A DNA stretch of 64,000 bases from Arachis hypogaea (lineage: Eukaryota > Streptophyta > Magnoliopsida > Fabales > Fabaceae): the NCBI RefSeq assembly GCF_003086295.3, contig NC_092054.1, positions 54,791,353 to 54,855,352 on the forward strand, given 5' to 3'. How positions within the stretch are numbered: position 1 is the first letter of the stretch; each line of letters opens with the position of its first letter. Position numbers and translations under genes: made by a program. Positions 45,753 through 57,579 of this stretch are shown piece by piece. Below the pieces are notes generated by a model. That model worked only from the letters and a program-made list of their open reading frames with translations, did no database searches and was not told the origin of the DNA.

Positions 45753-47290
45753 TGATGAACGTAAATATTCTTATGCCGATTAGAAACTAGTGATAAATCC
45801 GATCGTGAGTATAGTCTAACCAACATACGAATATAACATCAAACAATTCTAAAATCTATGACCGAGAGTATTGATCCTGGGTCGTTCTCCCTAGGAATTA
45901 CTTTAGAATGTGCATCATTGATTAGGAAAGCTTTTATGGTTTTGAGAGTTGGTACAAGAATTCAAACTAGCAAGCAATCAACAATTAATGGAAATAAAAG
46001 CCTTGGCTAAGGGTAAGCATTGGAAGTTCCATCATTATAGTTTCCTTCAATTATGATAAGAGTTGATTATTGCTTCACTTAGTTAACCCCCTAACAATGG
46101 AGAAAAGTCAAGTGAGAGTAACTAACTTGAGTCACAAGTCCTAGTCTTACCCTAGGGAAGTCTAGCTTTAATGCACTCCAAGCCAATTAGCAATTCTCAA
46201 TTCATAATCTACAATTGATATCCACTATTCAAGTGTCTCCAATAACTCAACCCCTAAGCCAAGTGAAAGAAATCAACTCCATAGCTAAGGTTGTCATTAT
46301 CACAAACAATTGGTAGGCAATTATGGAAAACATGAGGCAATTGAGAGAAGAGAATCGAATTAAAGCTATCTATTCCAAACAATCATCAACAATCATACAA
46401 TTGAATGAAACCTCAATTCATTAATCCACATTCAAAGTAACAAAGTGAACCAAATCTAGATCTAAGAAATTGAACCAAAAGAACATCAATTAAGAGTAGA
46501 AGAAGAGTAGATCTACACTTGTAGCAAAACAAAAAGTCAATTAGTAATAGATCTCACCAAGAATTCAAAGGAAACTTGCAATGGAGGATGAAAACCTAGA
46601 GAGAAGTTGGAGTTTCTCTCTCTAAAAACAAAATGTAACTAACTTCCTAAAAATATCTAGAATTATTATTCCCCCTCCTAACACACCTAAGCCTTGGTCT
46701 TCTTAAGCATTTCCCTCCAAAATCTGCTCCAAAACAGGGTCTGGAAACCCCTTGAAATCGCTGGGTTTCATTTAAAAAATCATGTGCGCATATCGACGTG
46801 TACGCGCATTGCGCGCATACGCGTCCTTGGGCTCTTTTGCGATCTGCGCACAGGCGCACGGTGCGCGCGAGCATCATAAGGGATATGGCCCAGCCATATA
46901 AGCGCGTCGGCTCCTCGCTCGGCTCCACTGTGCTGGCTTTGGATGAGCGCATCCACGCGTACGTGCACGGTGCGCATGCGCGCGCATGTCCAAACTTCAA
47001 TTCTTTGATTTGTTTCATGCTCCTTCCATTTATGCATGCTTCCTCCATTCCCCTTGGTCATTTTTGCCCTATAACTTCTGAAATCACTTAACAAACAGAT
47101 CAAGGCATCTAATGATAATAGAGGAGGATTACAATATCTCAATTTTGATGCAAAAGAAGCATATTCTCATCTATGAGGTAAAATGGGAAAGAGACACGAA
47201 ATCATGCAGTTTTATATGAATAAGTGTAGAAGATCATTAATAAAACCCTTAGATTCTATGCATGATAAACCCTAAAAATGGGGTTTATCA
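45753..47290 (-). repeat. 3' LTR of E (1,538 bp)
   Basis: On the minus strand it starts TGATAAACCCC after the polypurine tract and ends GTTCATCA at 45753. The left part has the U5-like block (GGGTCGTTCTCCCTAGG). The palindrome array is at about 46775-46990. Confidence 0.8.
46775..46990 (-). repeat. Palindrome array (GTGCGCGCATACGCG type) in LTR of E
   Basis: Units such as GTGTACGCGCAT, TGCGCGCATACGCG, GCGCACGGTGCGCGC and GTGCGCATGCGCGC. CpG-rich and self-complementary. Confidence 0.75.
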
Positions 47291-47329
47291 ACCTCCCCAC
47301 ACTTAAAGTATAGCATGTCCTCATGCTAT
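47291..47329 (-). other. AGGA hairpin and polypurine tract of E
   Basis: Minus strand: stem ATAGCATG / CATGCTAT, loop AGGA, then CTTTAAGTGTGGGGAGG next to the LTR. The stem sequence is unrelated to that of A-D but the loop, spacing and place are the same. Confidence 0.85.
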
Positions 47330-48830
47330 GGAAAAGCAAAAGATCAAAGGACTACAAGGGTGTAGGACTCATGTGATGCGATCTACCTACATGAATGCAA
47401 CTAGGGTACATGCTACTATCTACTTGGCCAAGAGTAATTCAATCTTTCTAGAAGACACATATGTATGTGCACATAGATCAGAATGATGGCAATGTATGAA
47501 CTCTACCAATTCTAGTCATCAGAATGAAATATGCATAACTTGTATGAAGAATGCTCGCGAGAGCCAAGAACAAGGAATTGAGCTTCGAACCCCTCACCGG
47601 AAGTATTTGCGCTCTATTCACTCGGTGTATAGGGTTGATCACTCAACCCTTCTCTACTTCATGCTTTTCCAAAATTTGTTTTTCTTCTAACAATCAACAT
47701 ATATTCCATGCATGCATGCAAGTATCATGGGGTCTTTTCTTTAGGTTGTAATGGGGCTAGGGTCAAGGTAAGGGTGCATATTTGGTCAAGTGAGCTTGAA
47801 ATTTGAATCTTTGATAAGCTTAAACTTCCCACCTAACCTATGACATCCTATACAATTCAAAAGCTAACCTAACTACCCATTCTTCACTTTTTAACATACT
47901 CATGTATTTTCTTTTCATTTCACAATACTTATGCATTGATCCTTATTGAGCTTTGCTTTGGGGCATTTTGTCCCCTTTTTATTTCTTTCTTTTTCTTTGT
48001 TTCTTTCTTTTTCTATATATATATATTTTTTTTTCTTTTTTTTTCCATACTATTTTTCTTTTTCTCTTTTTTCTTTTCCCCTTTTTTTCTTTAACATCAA
48101 TGCATAATGTCTATACATTTTATCAATACATGAGCATGTACCCAATTCCCAATCATTTCAATAAAAATAGAAGGCTACCTTTTTAATCACCCAATATCCC
48201 AAGTTTTCCCATACTTGAATGATACACACACACACTAGCTTAAGCCAATCAAAGATCCAAATAAGGACATTTATTGTTTTTCGCTTTAAGGCTTGTAATG
48301 TGCTAAATTAAGAACAAGTGGGTTAATCATAGGCTCAAAGTAGCTAACAATGGGATATAAAAGGTAAGGCTATTTGGGTAAGTGAGCTAATAAAATGATG
48401 GCCTCAGTCATATACATGCATGAATACAAGGAATAACGGACATATAGAATTAAACAAATCAAAGATCACAATCATAGGAGGAGAACAATTTCACACAAGA
48501 AGGAAAAATAAGTGGTTATAAGATGTAACCACACCATTAGGCTCAAAACTCACTTGTTTGTGGTCTTGGCTCAAATCCCATGTTCCAAAATACATTCTTC
48601 AAACAAGTTAAGTATCAAAAGATTTTCAAATTTCAAAATTGGTAGGTTTGCCGTAAAATTCTAGTTTTCTAGAATAGAAGTCATTGCTCTAACCAAGTGG
48701 ATTTATTAAGAGATACTAATATACAAAAGATGCCAAAAATGAAGGACCTAGTATGAAATCTATTCTAGTTAAGAAAAAAGGTTCAAGGAATTTATTCGGG
48801 TGTTACCTACAGAGACCAGTCAGCCGACCG
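47330..48830 (-). other. Non-coding 3' region of E
   Basis: No credible ORF. It has a long pyrimidine-rich stretch (about 47985-48095 on the plus strand) with a short TATATATA run. Apart from the two flanking hairpins I see no further structure. Confidence 0.55.
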
Positions 48831-48869
48831 ACCTCCCCACACTTAGAAGTTGGCACGGTCCTCCGTGCC
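48831..48869 (-). other. Second AGGA hairpin plus PPT-like motif (E), overlapping the ORF3 stop
   Basis: Minus strand: stem GGCACGG / CCGTGCC, loop AGGA, then AAGTGTGGGGAGG. The hairpin lies inside the last codons of ORF3 and the stop falls between it and the purine motif. Confidence 0.82.
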
Positions 48870-49767
48870 TTGAGTGAGACAGAGTGGTTGATCGGCTTCC
48901 GTGTGTCCATCCACTTCTTCATCATTATCGCTTTCATCATTATTGGTACTGATGGACGTGAAAATTTCCGGTTCTTCCATAGGTGGTGCTAGGCAACTTA
49001 GAAGCTTCTTGACGAAAGTGTATCGGCGTTGGTTACGCCGCTCATAACGGTCAAGCTTCTTGTGGAGTTCCTCTATGCGTTGCATGGATGACTTTGGTGG
49101 TGCGGATGAGGAAGAGGGGATGCGCATGGGGACGGATAAGTGTGGCTCTTCGGTGTCCGCCGGAGGGTAAAGGTACCTCCCGTTTAGAACAACATCTCCG
49201 TCTATCGGGATCATGGCCCTTCTATCCTTGGTCTCTCGGGAAACACCGGCTGCGGCGACTAAGTCGGACACTAGAGCAGGAAAAGGTATATTCCCCTTAG
49301 CGTGAATATGGCCCATAGATTGGTGGATGAGACGAGGGATATACACCGGCCTCTCTGTGAGGACACACCAAACCAACAAGGCTAACTCGGCAGTGATAGA
49401 TGAGCCATGGGTGCTTGGGAGCACATAGTGGGCTAGAATTTGGGCCCATGCTTGAGCCTCTCTGGTGAGAAAACGTACGTCAATGCCCTTGGGCCGAGGC
49501 CTCATCCTACCTCAAATCCAGAATGATTCGGGTGTGGCAATGACCTTAAGGATAGCATCCCAATCAAACACATATTCGCACCGGGCCGACAAAATCTCCT
49601 CAGAGGCATCAACCCCGTCCGCTAACGGTCCAGTCTTAAGCACATTTTGAATGGCCTACTCCGTGACGGGAACTTGCCTTCGGCGCACCAATACCGATGT
49701 GAGGGAAGGGGAATGGTAATTGGTGTAAAATTCAGCCACCCATGACAAGTTCGCCTCCCGTGGCTTC
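48843..49767 (-). pseudogene. ORF3 of E, C-terminal part
   Basis: Minus strand. The longest open piece is 220 residues from 49505 and the frame continues upstream to the F junction through two stops (near 49508-49520 and near 49655). Recognisable segments: EFYTNYH, RRRQVPVTE, REAQAWAQILAHYVLPSTH, IHAKGNIPFPALV and a coiled-coil-like IEELHKKLDRYERR, ending in an acidic tail. It matches the B and D ORF3 core only distantly. The other half is at 62201-62513. Confidence 0.78.
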
Positions 49768-51321
49768 TGATGAGCGGATATTTTATACGCTTTTTGGGGT
49801 TAATTTCATGTAGTTTTTAGGATGTTTTAGTTAAGTTTTTAGTATATTTTCATTAGATTCTAGGAAAAATTCATATTTTTGGACTTTACTATGAGTTTTT
49901 GTATTTTTCTATAATTTCAAGTATTTTCTGGCTGAAATTGAGGGAGCTGAGCAAAAATCTGATTCGGGCTGAAAAAGGACTACTGATGCTGTTGGATTCT
50001 GACCTCTCTGCACTGGGAATGGATTTTCTGGAGCTACAGGAGTCCAATTGGCACGCTTCCAAGTGCGTTGGAAAGTAGACATCCAGGGCTTTCCATCAAA
50101 ATATAATAATTTATACTTTGCTCAAGGATAGACGACGTAACCTGGCGTTCAATGCCAGTTCCATGTTGTAGTATGGCGTCCAGCGCCAGAAACAGGTTAC
50201 AAGTTGGAGTTCAACGCCAGAAATAGGTTACAACCTGGAGTTGAACGCCCAAAACAGCCCAGGCACATGAGAAGCTTAAGTCTTAGTCCTAGCATACACC
50301 AAGTGGGCCCCAGAAGTGTATTTCTGCATTATCTATCATAGTTTACTCATTTTCTGTAAACCTAGGTTACTAGTTTAGTATTTAAACAACTTTTAGAGAT
50401 TTATTTCGTATGTCATGACATTTTAGATTTGAACTTTGTAATCTCTGACGGCATGAGTCTCTAAACTCCATTGTTGGGGGTGAGGAGCTCTGCTGTGTTT
50501 CGATGAATTAATGCAACTATTTCTATTTTCCATTCAAACATGCGTGTTCCTATCTAAGATATTCATTCGCGCTTAATTATAGAAAAGGTGATGATCCGTG
50601 ACACTCATCACCTTTCTCAATCCATGAATGTGTGTCTGACAACCACCTCCGTTCTACATCAGATTGAATGAGTATCTTTTAGATTCCTTAATCAGAATCT
50701 CTATGGTATAAGCTAGATTGATGGCGGCATTCATGAGAATCTGGAAAGTCTAAACCTTGTGTGTGGTATTCTGAGTAGGATTCTGTGATTGGATGGCTGT
50801 GACGAGCTTCAAACTCGTGAGTGTTGGGCGTAGTGACAGACAGAAAAGGATCAATGGATCCTATTCTAGCATGAGTGGGAACCGATAGATGATTAGCCGT
50901 GTAGTGACAGCGCACGTGGACCCTTTTCACTGAGAGGACGGATGGTAGCCATTGACAACGGTGATCCACCAACACACAGCTTGCCATGGAAGGAACTTTG
51001 CACTTTTGCATGCATGAGGGAAGAGGAATACAAGAGAAAAGCTGAAATTCAGAAGACAAAGCATCTCCAAAACCCCAACATATTCTCCATTACTGCATAA
51101 CAAGTAACCTTTAATTCATGCTCTCTTGTTCATTTGCAAGTCAACTGATAACCACAAATTAATATCCTGACTAAGAGTTGCAAGATAACCATAGCTTGCT
51201 TCAAACCAACAATCTCCGTGGGATCGACCCTTACTCACGTAAGGTATTACTTGGACGACCCAGTGCACTTGCTGGTTAGTGGTACGAGTTATGAAAAGTG
51301 TGATTCACAATTTGTGCACCA
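49768..51321 (+). repeat. 5' LTR of F (1,554 bp)
   Basis: It starts TGATGAGCGGATAT and ends TTTGTGCACCA. The palindrome array is at about 50140-50255. The U5 stem CCTTAC / GTAAGG with loop TCAC is at 51229-51244. Instead of TATAAATA it has TAGTATTTAAAC near 50375-50390. It has no PBS-like copy inside its end, unlike B and D. Confidence 0.93.
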
Positions 51322-51327
51322 AGTTTT

Positions 51328-51344
51328 TGGCGCCGTTGCCGGGG
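51328..51344 (+). other. Primer binding site of F (tRNA-Asp)
   Basis: TGGCGCCGTTGCCGGGG, an exact complement of the tRNA-Asp 3' end, 6 bases after the LTR. Confidence 0.9.
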
Positions 51345-52291
51345 ATTGTTCGAGTTTGGACAATTGACGGTTTATTTTGTTGCTTAGATTAGGAAAAAAA
51401 ATTTTCTTTTAAAATTTTCGAAATTTGTGTTCTTTGTTCTTCCTTCATCTTCAAGTTGTTCTTGTTTATTTTTCTTGTTTGATCTTTAGTTTTTCTAGTT
51501 CTGTTTCTTTTCTTGTTTTTCTTGTGCCTTTTCAAAATATTAGTTTTCAAAAAAAAAATTTATTCTTAGTTATTAAAAATACTTCTTCAAAACAAGTGTT
51601 ACATTTACTGCCCAATTAGCTCGAGCGTTGGTCTATGTTCTTGGTAATTGTGTATCTTCTTTTTAAAATTTTTTTTTCAAAAATAATTTTTCTATTAAAT
51701 CTTGTGCCAAACTTTAAGTTTGGTGTTTTCTTGTTGATTTTTCTTTGGTTTTCGAAAATTTTATTTTGGTTTTCTAAAAATTTTAAGTTTGGTGTTCTAC
51801 CTTCATGTTCTTGTTGTTCTTGTGATTCTTCGAAGTGTTCTTGAGTCTTCCTTGTGTTTTGATCTTAAAATTTTTAAGTTTGGTGTTCCTTGGTGTTTTC
51901 CCTCCAAAATCTTCGAAAACAAGGAGCATTAGATCCAAAAATTTTAAGTTGTGTGTCTTTTATGTGTTTTTCTCTTTCATCATAAATTCAAAAATAAAAA
52001 AAATATCTTTTCTTCATTCCACTCATAATTTTCGAAAAATTAGCATTAAATTTGTCATCAAATTTAAAAATTATATCTTTTTCAAATCATATCTTTTCCA
52101 ATCAAATCCTTTCAATCATATCTTTTTCAAAACTTCCTAACCATTTTTCTGCTTTCTCTCTCTTTATTTTTCGAAAATCTTCACCCATCTTTATTTATTT
52201 TATTTTAGTTTATTTTATTTTCGGAATAAATAAATAAATAAATAAATAAAAATATTTTTTCTCTATTTTACATCATCTCCCTTTCTCCATC
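51345..52291 (+). other. Leader of F, AT-rich, no ORF
   Basis: T-rich. AAGTTTGGTGTT is present at about 51715, 51783 and 51877, with a variant near 51938. An (ATAA)n microsatellite lies at about 52226-52250, just before gag. Confidence 0.7.
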
Positions 52292-53757
52292 ATGGATCTA
52301 AGTGGAAATGATCAGTCCAGAAGGACTCTGGGATCATATGCTAACCTTACTACTGCTTCATATGGGAGTAGTATCTGTATACCCTCCATTGGAGTCAGTA
52401 GCTTTGAGCTGAATCCTCAGCTCATTTTTATGGTGCAACAAAGTTGCCAGTATTCCAGTTTTCCACAGGAAGAACCTACAGAGTTTCTGGCACAGATTTT
52501 ACAAATTACTGACACAGTCCATGATAAGGAAGTAGATCAGGATATCTATAGACTATTACTGTTTCCATTTGCTGTAAAAGACCAACTGTTTCCATTTGCT
52601 GTAAAAGACCAAGCTAAGAGGTGGTTAAATAACCAACCTAAGGCTAGCATAAAGACATGGAAACAGCTGACAGAAAAATTCCTGAATCAATACTTTCCTC
52701 CAAAACGGATGACACAGTTAAGGCTGGACATCCAAGGCTTTAAACATGGAGATAATGAATCTCTTTATGATGCATGGGAGAGATACAAAGAGATGCTAAG
52801 AAAGTGCCCCTCTGAAATGTTTTCAGAGTGGGTTCAGTTAGACATCTTCTATTATGGGCTTACAAAAAGGGCTCAGATTTCTCTAGATTACTCAGCTGGT
52901 GGATCTATCTACATGAGAAAGACAATTGAAGAAGCTCAAGAGCTCATTGATACAGTTTCCAAAAATTAGCATCTGTACCTAAGCAATGAACCTTCCATGA
53001 AAGAAGAGGCTAGAACAGTGACTGCTGAACTCAGTCCTACAGAACAAGCTACTGAATTCAATCAGCAATTAGATTTTCAAACAAATCAGTTAGCCGAATT
53101 CAAGGAAAGACTACAAGAAATAAGAATGGCTAATATAAATATGGAAGTACAATTAAAGCAAACAAAGTAGCAGCTGTCAAAACAAATAATAGAAGAGTGC
53201 CAAGCAGTTCAATTGAGAAGTGGGAAAACATTAGATGCCCCACCTCAAGGTAGCAGGAAGCTAAGAAATAAGCAAACTACCCAAAATCCATCTGAGGACA
53301 GTAAGAGCCCGGAGAGGAATAATTCTGGCAATCAAACGCCAGAAATTGGGTGGAAAGCTGGCGTTGAACGCCCAAACCATGCTCAGTCCTGGCATTCAAC
53401 GCCAGAAACAAGCAAGGAATTGGTGTTGAACGCCCAAAAGGAGCACAGTTCTGGCGTTCAGATGCCAGGAACAGGTGAGGAGTTGGCGTCCAACGTCACT
53501 CAGCTTCTAACCCTGGCATTCAAATGTCAGTGAGGGATCAGACATACACAAGTGCTGATAACAACCCCTCTAAAAAGGCTTCTCCAACCACCTCTATAGG
53601 AAGTAAACCTGCAGGAACTAAGGTTGAGGAATACAAAGCCAAGGTGCCTTATCCTCAAAAACTCCACAAAGAGGAGCAGGATAAGCAATTTGCTCGCTTT
53701 GCAGACTATCTTCGGACTCTTGAAATAAAGATTCTGTTTGCAGAGGCACTTGAGTAA
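52292..53757 (+). pseudogene. Gag of F with translated palindrome array
   Basis: It starts MDLSGNDQSRRTLGSY, about 45 residues shorter at the N-terminus than B. The capsid-like domain has AKRWLNNQ and LYDAWERYKEMLRKCP. A perfect 27-bp in-frame duplication (52559-52585 and 52586-52612) repeats LFPFAVKDQ. Stops lie at 52967 and 53168. A palindrome array at 53325-53530 interrupts the linker and the frame changes inside it. Another stop lies at 53755-53757, just before protease. It is non-functional as it stands. Confidence 0.85.
53325..53530 (+). repeat. Palindrome array inside the gag coding region (F)
   Basis: About seven half or whole units of the CTGGCGTTGAACGCCC class lie between Lys/Glu-rich codons. 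They give recurring GVERP, STPET and NAQK peptides. This is a third array site in F, besides the LTR and the post-pol region. Confidence 0.8.
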
Positions 53758-56700
53758 ATACCTTCTTATGCCAAGTTCATGAAAGAGATCTTGAGTCATA
53801 AGAAGGATTGGAGAGAAACTGAAAGAGTTCTCCTCACTGAAGAATGTAGTGCAGTCATTCTGAAAAGCTTCCCAGAAAAGCTTAAGGATCCCGGGAGCTT
53901 TCTGATACCATGCACACTAGAGGGTAATTGCACCAAGACAGCTTTATGTGATCTTGGAGCAAGCATCAATCTAATACCTGCATCCACTATCAGAAAGCTT
54001 GGTTTAACTGAAGAAGTCAAACCAACCCGGATATGTCTCCAACTTGCTGATGGCTCCATTAAATACCCATCAGGCGTGATTGAGGACATGATTGTCAGGG
54101 TTGGGCCATTTGCCTTTTCCACTGACTTTGTAGTGCTGGAAATGGAGGAGCACAAGAGTGCTACTCTCATCCTAGGAAGACCTTTCCTAGCAAGTGGACG
54201 AACTCTCATTGATGTCCAAAAGGGGGAAGTCACCCTGAGAGTCAATGAGGATGAGTTTAAGTTGAATGCTGTCAATGCTAGGCAGCATCCAGACACACCA
54301 AAAGACTGCATGAAAGTTGATCTTATTGACTCTTTGGTAGAGGAGATCAACATGGCTGAGAGTCTCGAATCAGAGTTGGAAGATATCTTTAAACATGTTC
54401 AGTCTGATCTTGAGGATTTAGAGGAATTGAAAGAGCCTCTGAAATTTCCTCAGGAAGAGAAAAAACCTCCTAAACCCGAGCTCAAACTATTACCACCATC
54501 CCTGAAATATGCATTTTTGGGAGAAGGTGACACTTTTCCAGTGATCATAAGCTCTGCTTTAAATCCACAGGAAGAGGAAGCACTAATTCAAGTGCTAAGG
54601 ACACACAAGACAGCTCTTGGGTGGTCCATAGGTGACCTTAAGGGCATAAGCCCAGCTAGATGCATGCACAAGATCTTATTGGAGGACAATGCTAAGCCAG
54701 TGGTTCAACCACAGTGGCGGCTAAATCCAGCCATGAAGGAAGTGGTGAAGAAAGAGGTCACCAAATTACTGGAGGCTGGGATTATTTATCCTATTTCTGA
54801 TAGCCTCTGGGTGAGCCCTGTCCAAGTTATCCCTAAAAAGGGAGGCATGACAGTGGTTCATAATGAAAAAAATGAACCGGTTCCTACAAGAACATTTACA
54901 GGGTGGCGCATGTGTATTGACTACAGAAGGCTCAATACAGCCACCAGAAAGGATCATTTTCCTTTACCATTCATAGACCAGATGCTAGAAAGACTAGCAG
55001 GTCATGATCATTACTGTTTGTTGGATGGCTATTCAGGCTACAACCAAATTGCAGTAGATCCCCAGGATAAAGAGAAAACAGCATTCACATGTCCATCTGG
55101 AGTGTTTGCTTACAGAAGGATGCCATTTGGACTGTGTAATGCGCCTGCAACCTTTCAGAGATGCATGCTCTCTATTTTCTCTGATATGGTGGAAAAATTT
55201 CTGGAAGTCTTCATGGATGACTTCTCAGTATATGGAGACTCATTCAGCTCCTGTCTTGATCACCTGACACTGGTTTTGAAAAGATGCCAAGAGACCAACC
55301 TGGTTTTAAATTGGGAAAAATGTCACTTTATGGTGACTGAAGGGATTGTCCTTGGACATAAAATTTCAAACAAGGGAATAGAGGTGGATCAAGCTAAAAT
55401 AGAAGTAATTGAAAAATTACCACCACCTGCCAATGTTAAGGCAATCAGAAGCTTTCTGGGGCATGCAGGATTCTATAGGAGGTTTATAAAGGATTTTTCA
55501 AAAATTGCAAAACCTCTAAGCAACCTGCTAGCTGCTGACACGCCATTTGTGTTTGACACAGAGTGTTTGCAGGCGTTTGAAACTCTGAAAGCTAAGCTGG
55601 TCACAGCACCAGTTATCTCTGCACCAGACTGGACATTACCATTCAAATTAATGTGTGATGCCAGTGATCACGCCATTGGTGCAGTACTGGGGCAGAGGCA
55701 TGACAAGCTTCTGCATGTCATTTATTATGCTAGCCGTGTTTTAAATGATGCCCAGAAAATTACACAACCACAGAAAAGGAATTACTTGCAGTGGTCTATG
55801 CCATTGACAAATTTAGATCATACTTAGTAGGATCAAAAGTGATTGTGTACACTGACCATGCTGCTCTTAAATATCTACTCACAAAGCAGGATTCAAAACC
55901 CAGGCTCATAAGATGGGTGTTGCTTCTGCAAGAGTTTGATATAGAAATAAGAGACAGAAAAGAAACAAAGAACCAAGTGGCTGATCATCTGTCCCGGATA
56001 GAGCCAGTTGAAGGGACGTCCTTCCCCTCTCTTGAAATCTCTGAGACCTTTCCGGATGAGCATTTTTTTGCCATTCAGGAAACACCATGGTTTGCAGACA
56101 TTGCAAACTATAAAGCTGCAAGGTTCATACCCAAGGAGTACAGCAGGCAACAAAAGAAAAAATTAATTACTGATGCAAAGTACTACTTGTGGGATGAACC
56201 CTATCTCTTTAAGAAGAGATGTGCAGACGGAATAATCCGTAGGTGTGTGCCTAGAGAAGAAGCACAAAGGATCTTATGGCATTGCCATGGATCACAATAT
56301 GGAGGCCATTTCGGAGGTGAGCGAACAGCCACCAAGGTCCTCCAATGTGGCTTCTACTGGCCTACCCTATATAGAGATTCCCGAGAGTTTGTACGTAACT
56401 GTGACAGCTGCCAAAGAGCTGGTAATCTGCCTCATGGTTACGCCATGCCTCAACAGGGGATCTTGGAGATTGAGTTGTTTGATGTATGGGGAATCGACTT
56501 CATGGGACCTTTTCCACCATCATACTCAAACATTTATATTCTGGTGGCAGTCGATTATGTATCAAAATGGGTAGAGGCCATTGCCACACCCACTAATGAT
56601 ACTAAGACAGTGCTGAAATTCCTCCAGAAACATATCTTCAGCAGGTTTGGTGTCCCTAGAGTACTAATCAGTGATAGGGGCACTCACTTCTGCAACAAAC

Positions 56701-57368
56701 AGCTTTACTCTGCCATGGTCCGGTATGGGATTAGCCACAAGGTGGCCACTCCATATCATCCACAGACAAATGGGCAAGCTGAAGTCTCTAATAGAGAACT
56801 AAAAAGAATCCTGGAACGGACTGTCAGTACCCGTAGAAAGGATTGGGCAAGAGGATTGGATGATGCTCTGTGGGCTTACAGAACAGCATTCAAGACTCCT
56901 ATAGGAACCTCTCCATACCAGCTTGTGTATGGTAAGGCTTGTCATCTACCCGTGGAACTGGAACATAAGGCCTACTGGGCAACCAGATTCTTGAACTTTG
57001 ATGCCAAACTAGCTGGAGAAAAAAGATTGCTCCAGCTGAATGAGCTAGAGGAATTCAGATCCACTGCTTTCGAAAATGCCAAGCTTTATAAAGAGAAATA
57101 AAAAAGATGGCATGACAGAAAGCTGTCATCTAGAATCTTTGAACCAGGACAAAAGGTTCTGCTGTTTAACTCTAGGCTCAGGCTATTCCCTGGGAAACTG
57201 AAATCCTGGTGGAGGGGACCATATATGATTACAAGTGTATCGACATATGGTTATGTGGAGCTTCAAGACATTGATTCTGATAAGAAGTTCATTATTAATG
57301 GACAAAGAATCAAGCACTATCTTGAAGGAAATGTTGAGCAAGAGTGCTCAAGGCTGAAGCTAGATTAA
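53758..57368 (+). pseudogene. Pol of F: protease, RT, RNase H, integrase
   Basis: The protease active-site region is CDLGASINLIPAS and ILGRPFLASGRTLIDV (about 53945-54220). RT (about 54690-55300) has MPFGLCNAPATFQR and FMDDFS. RNase H starts near 55620 (MCDASDHAIGAVLG). A one-base deletion near 55757 shifts the frame to that of 55791 onward ([10 protein letters not shown]). Integrase shows the HHCC region (WHCHGS, NCDSC), [16 protein letters not shown], the Glu in AEVSNRE, and a C-terminal FEPGQKVLL. A TAA at 57099-57101 cuts it before its natural stop at 57366-57368. Only two lesions interrupt pol, so it is far better kept than pol of A. The domain order is protease-RT-RNase H-integrase, as in Ty3/Gypsy. 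Confidence 0.93.
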
Positions 57369-57380
57369 AAGCTCAGCAAG

Positions 57381-57426
57381 GTCCAGCTAAAGACAATAAA
57401 GAAGTGCTTGCTGGGAGGCAACCCAG
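57381..57426 (+). other. Conserved post-pol motif, element F
   Basis: GTCCAGCTAAAGACAATAAA, GAAGTGCTTG and CTGGGAGGCAACCCAG. CTGGG / CCCAG pairs, against TTGGG / CCCAA in B and D and TCGGG / CCCGA in C. Confidence 0.8.
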
Positions 57427-57579
57427 CCATTGACAAAACTTTTTCTGTTGTTTTGCCCTATTCTTGATTTTATTTGTTTATATAAAGTTCACTATTAATA
57501 AGGCAAAGAGTCAATTGCATAGGTTCACAGAGTTACAGAAGGATTTAGCACTCAAAATAGAGAAAAAGAGCTCACTGGC

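Larger units (their letters stand above)
45753..49767 (-). mobile_element. Element E, 3' portion: Ty3/Gypsy retrotransposon interrupted by F
   Basis: Right to left: ORF3 C-terminal part, hairpin with PPT-like motif, about 1.5 kb non-coding, hairpin with polypurine tract AAGTGTGGGGAGG, and 3' LTR. It resumes beyond F at 62201 with the ORF3 N-terminal part. Its polypurine tract and palindromes differ from the A-D and F group, so it is a different family of similar architecture. Confidence 0.82.

Noticed and set aside
45414..45755. 113-residue ORF rich in LACHA-like repeats
   Set aside because: A direct translation of the GGCGTGCCACGCC array.
47985..48186. Phe-rich plus-strand ORF as a membrane protein
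   Set aside because: A translation of a T-rich low-complexity run in the non-coding 3' region of E.
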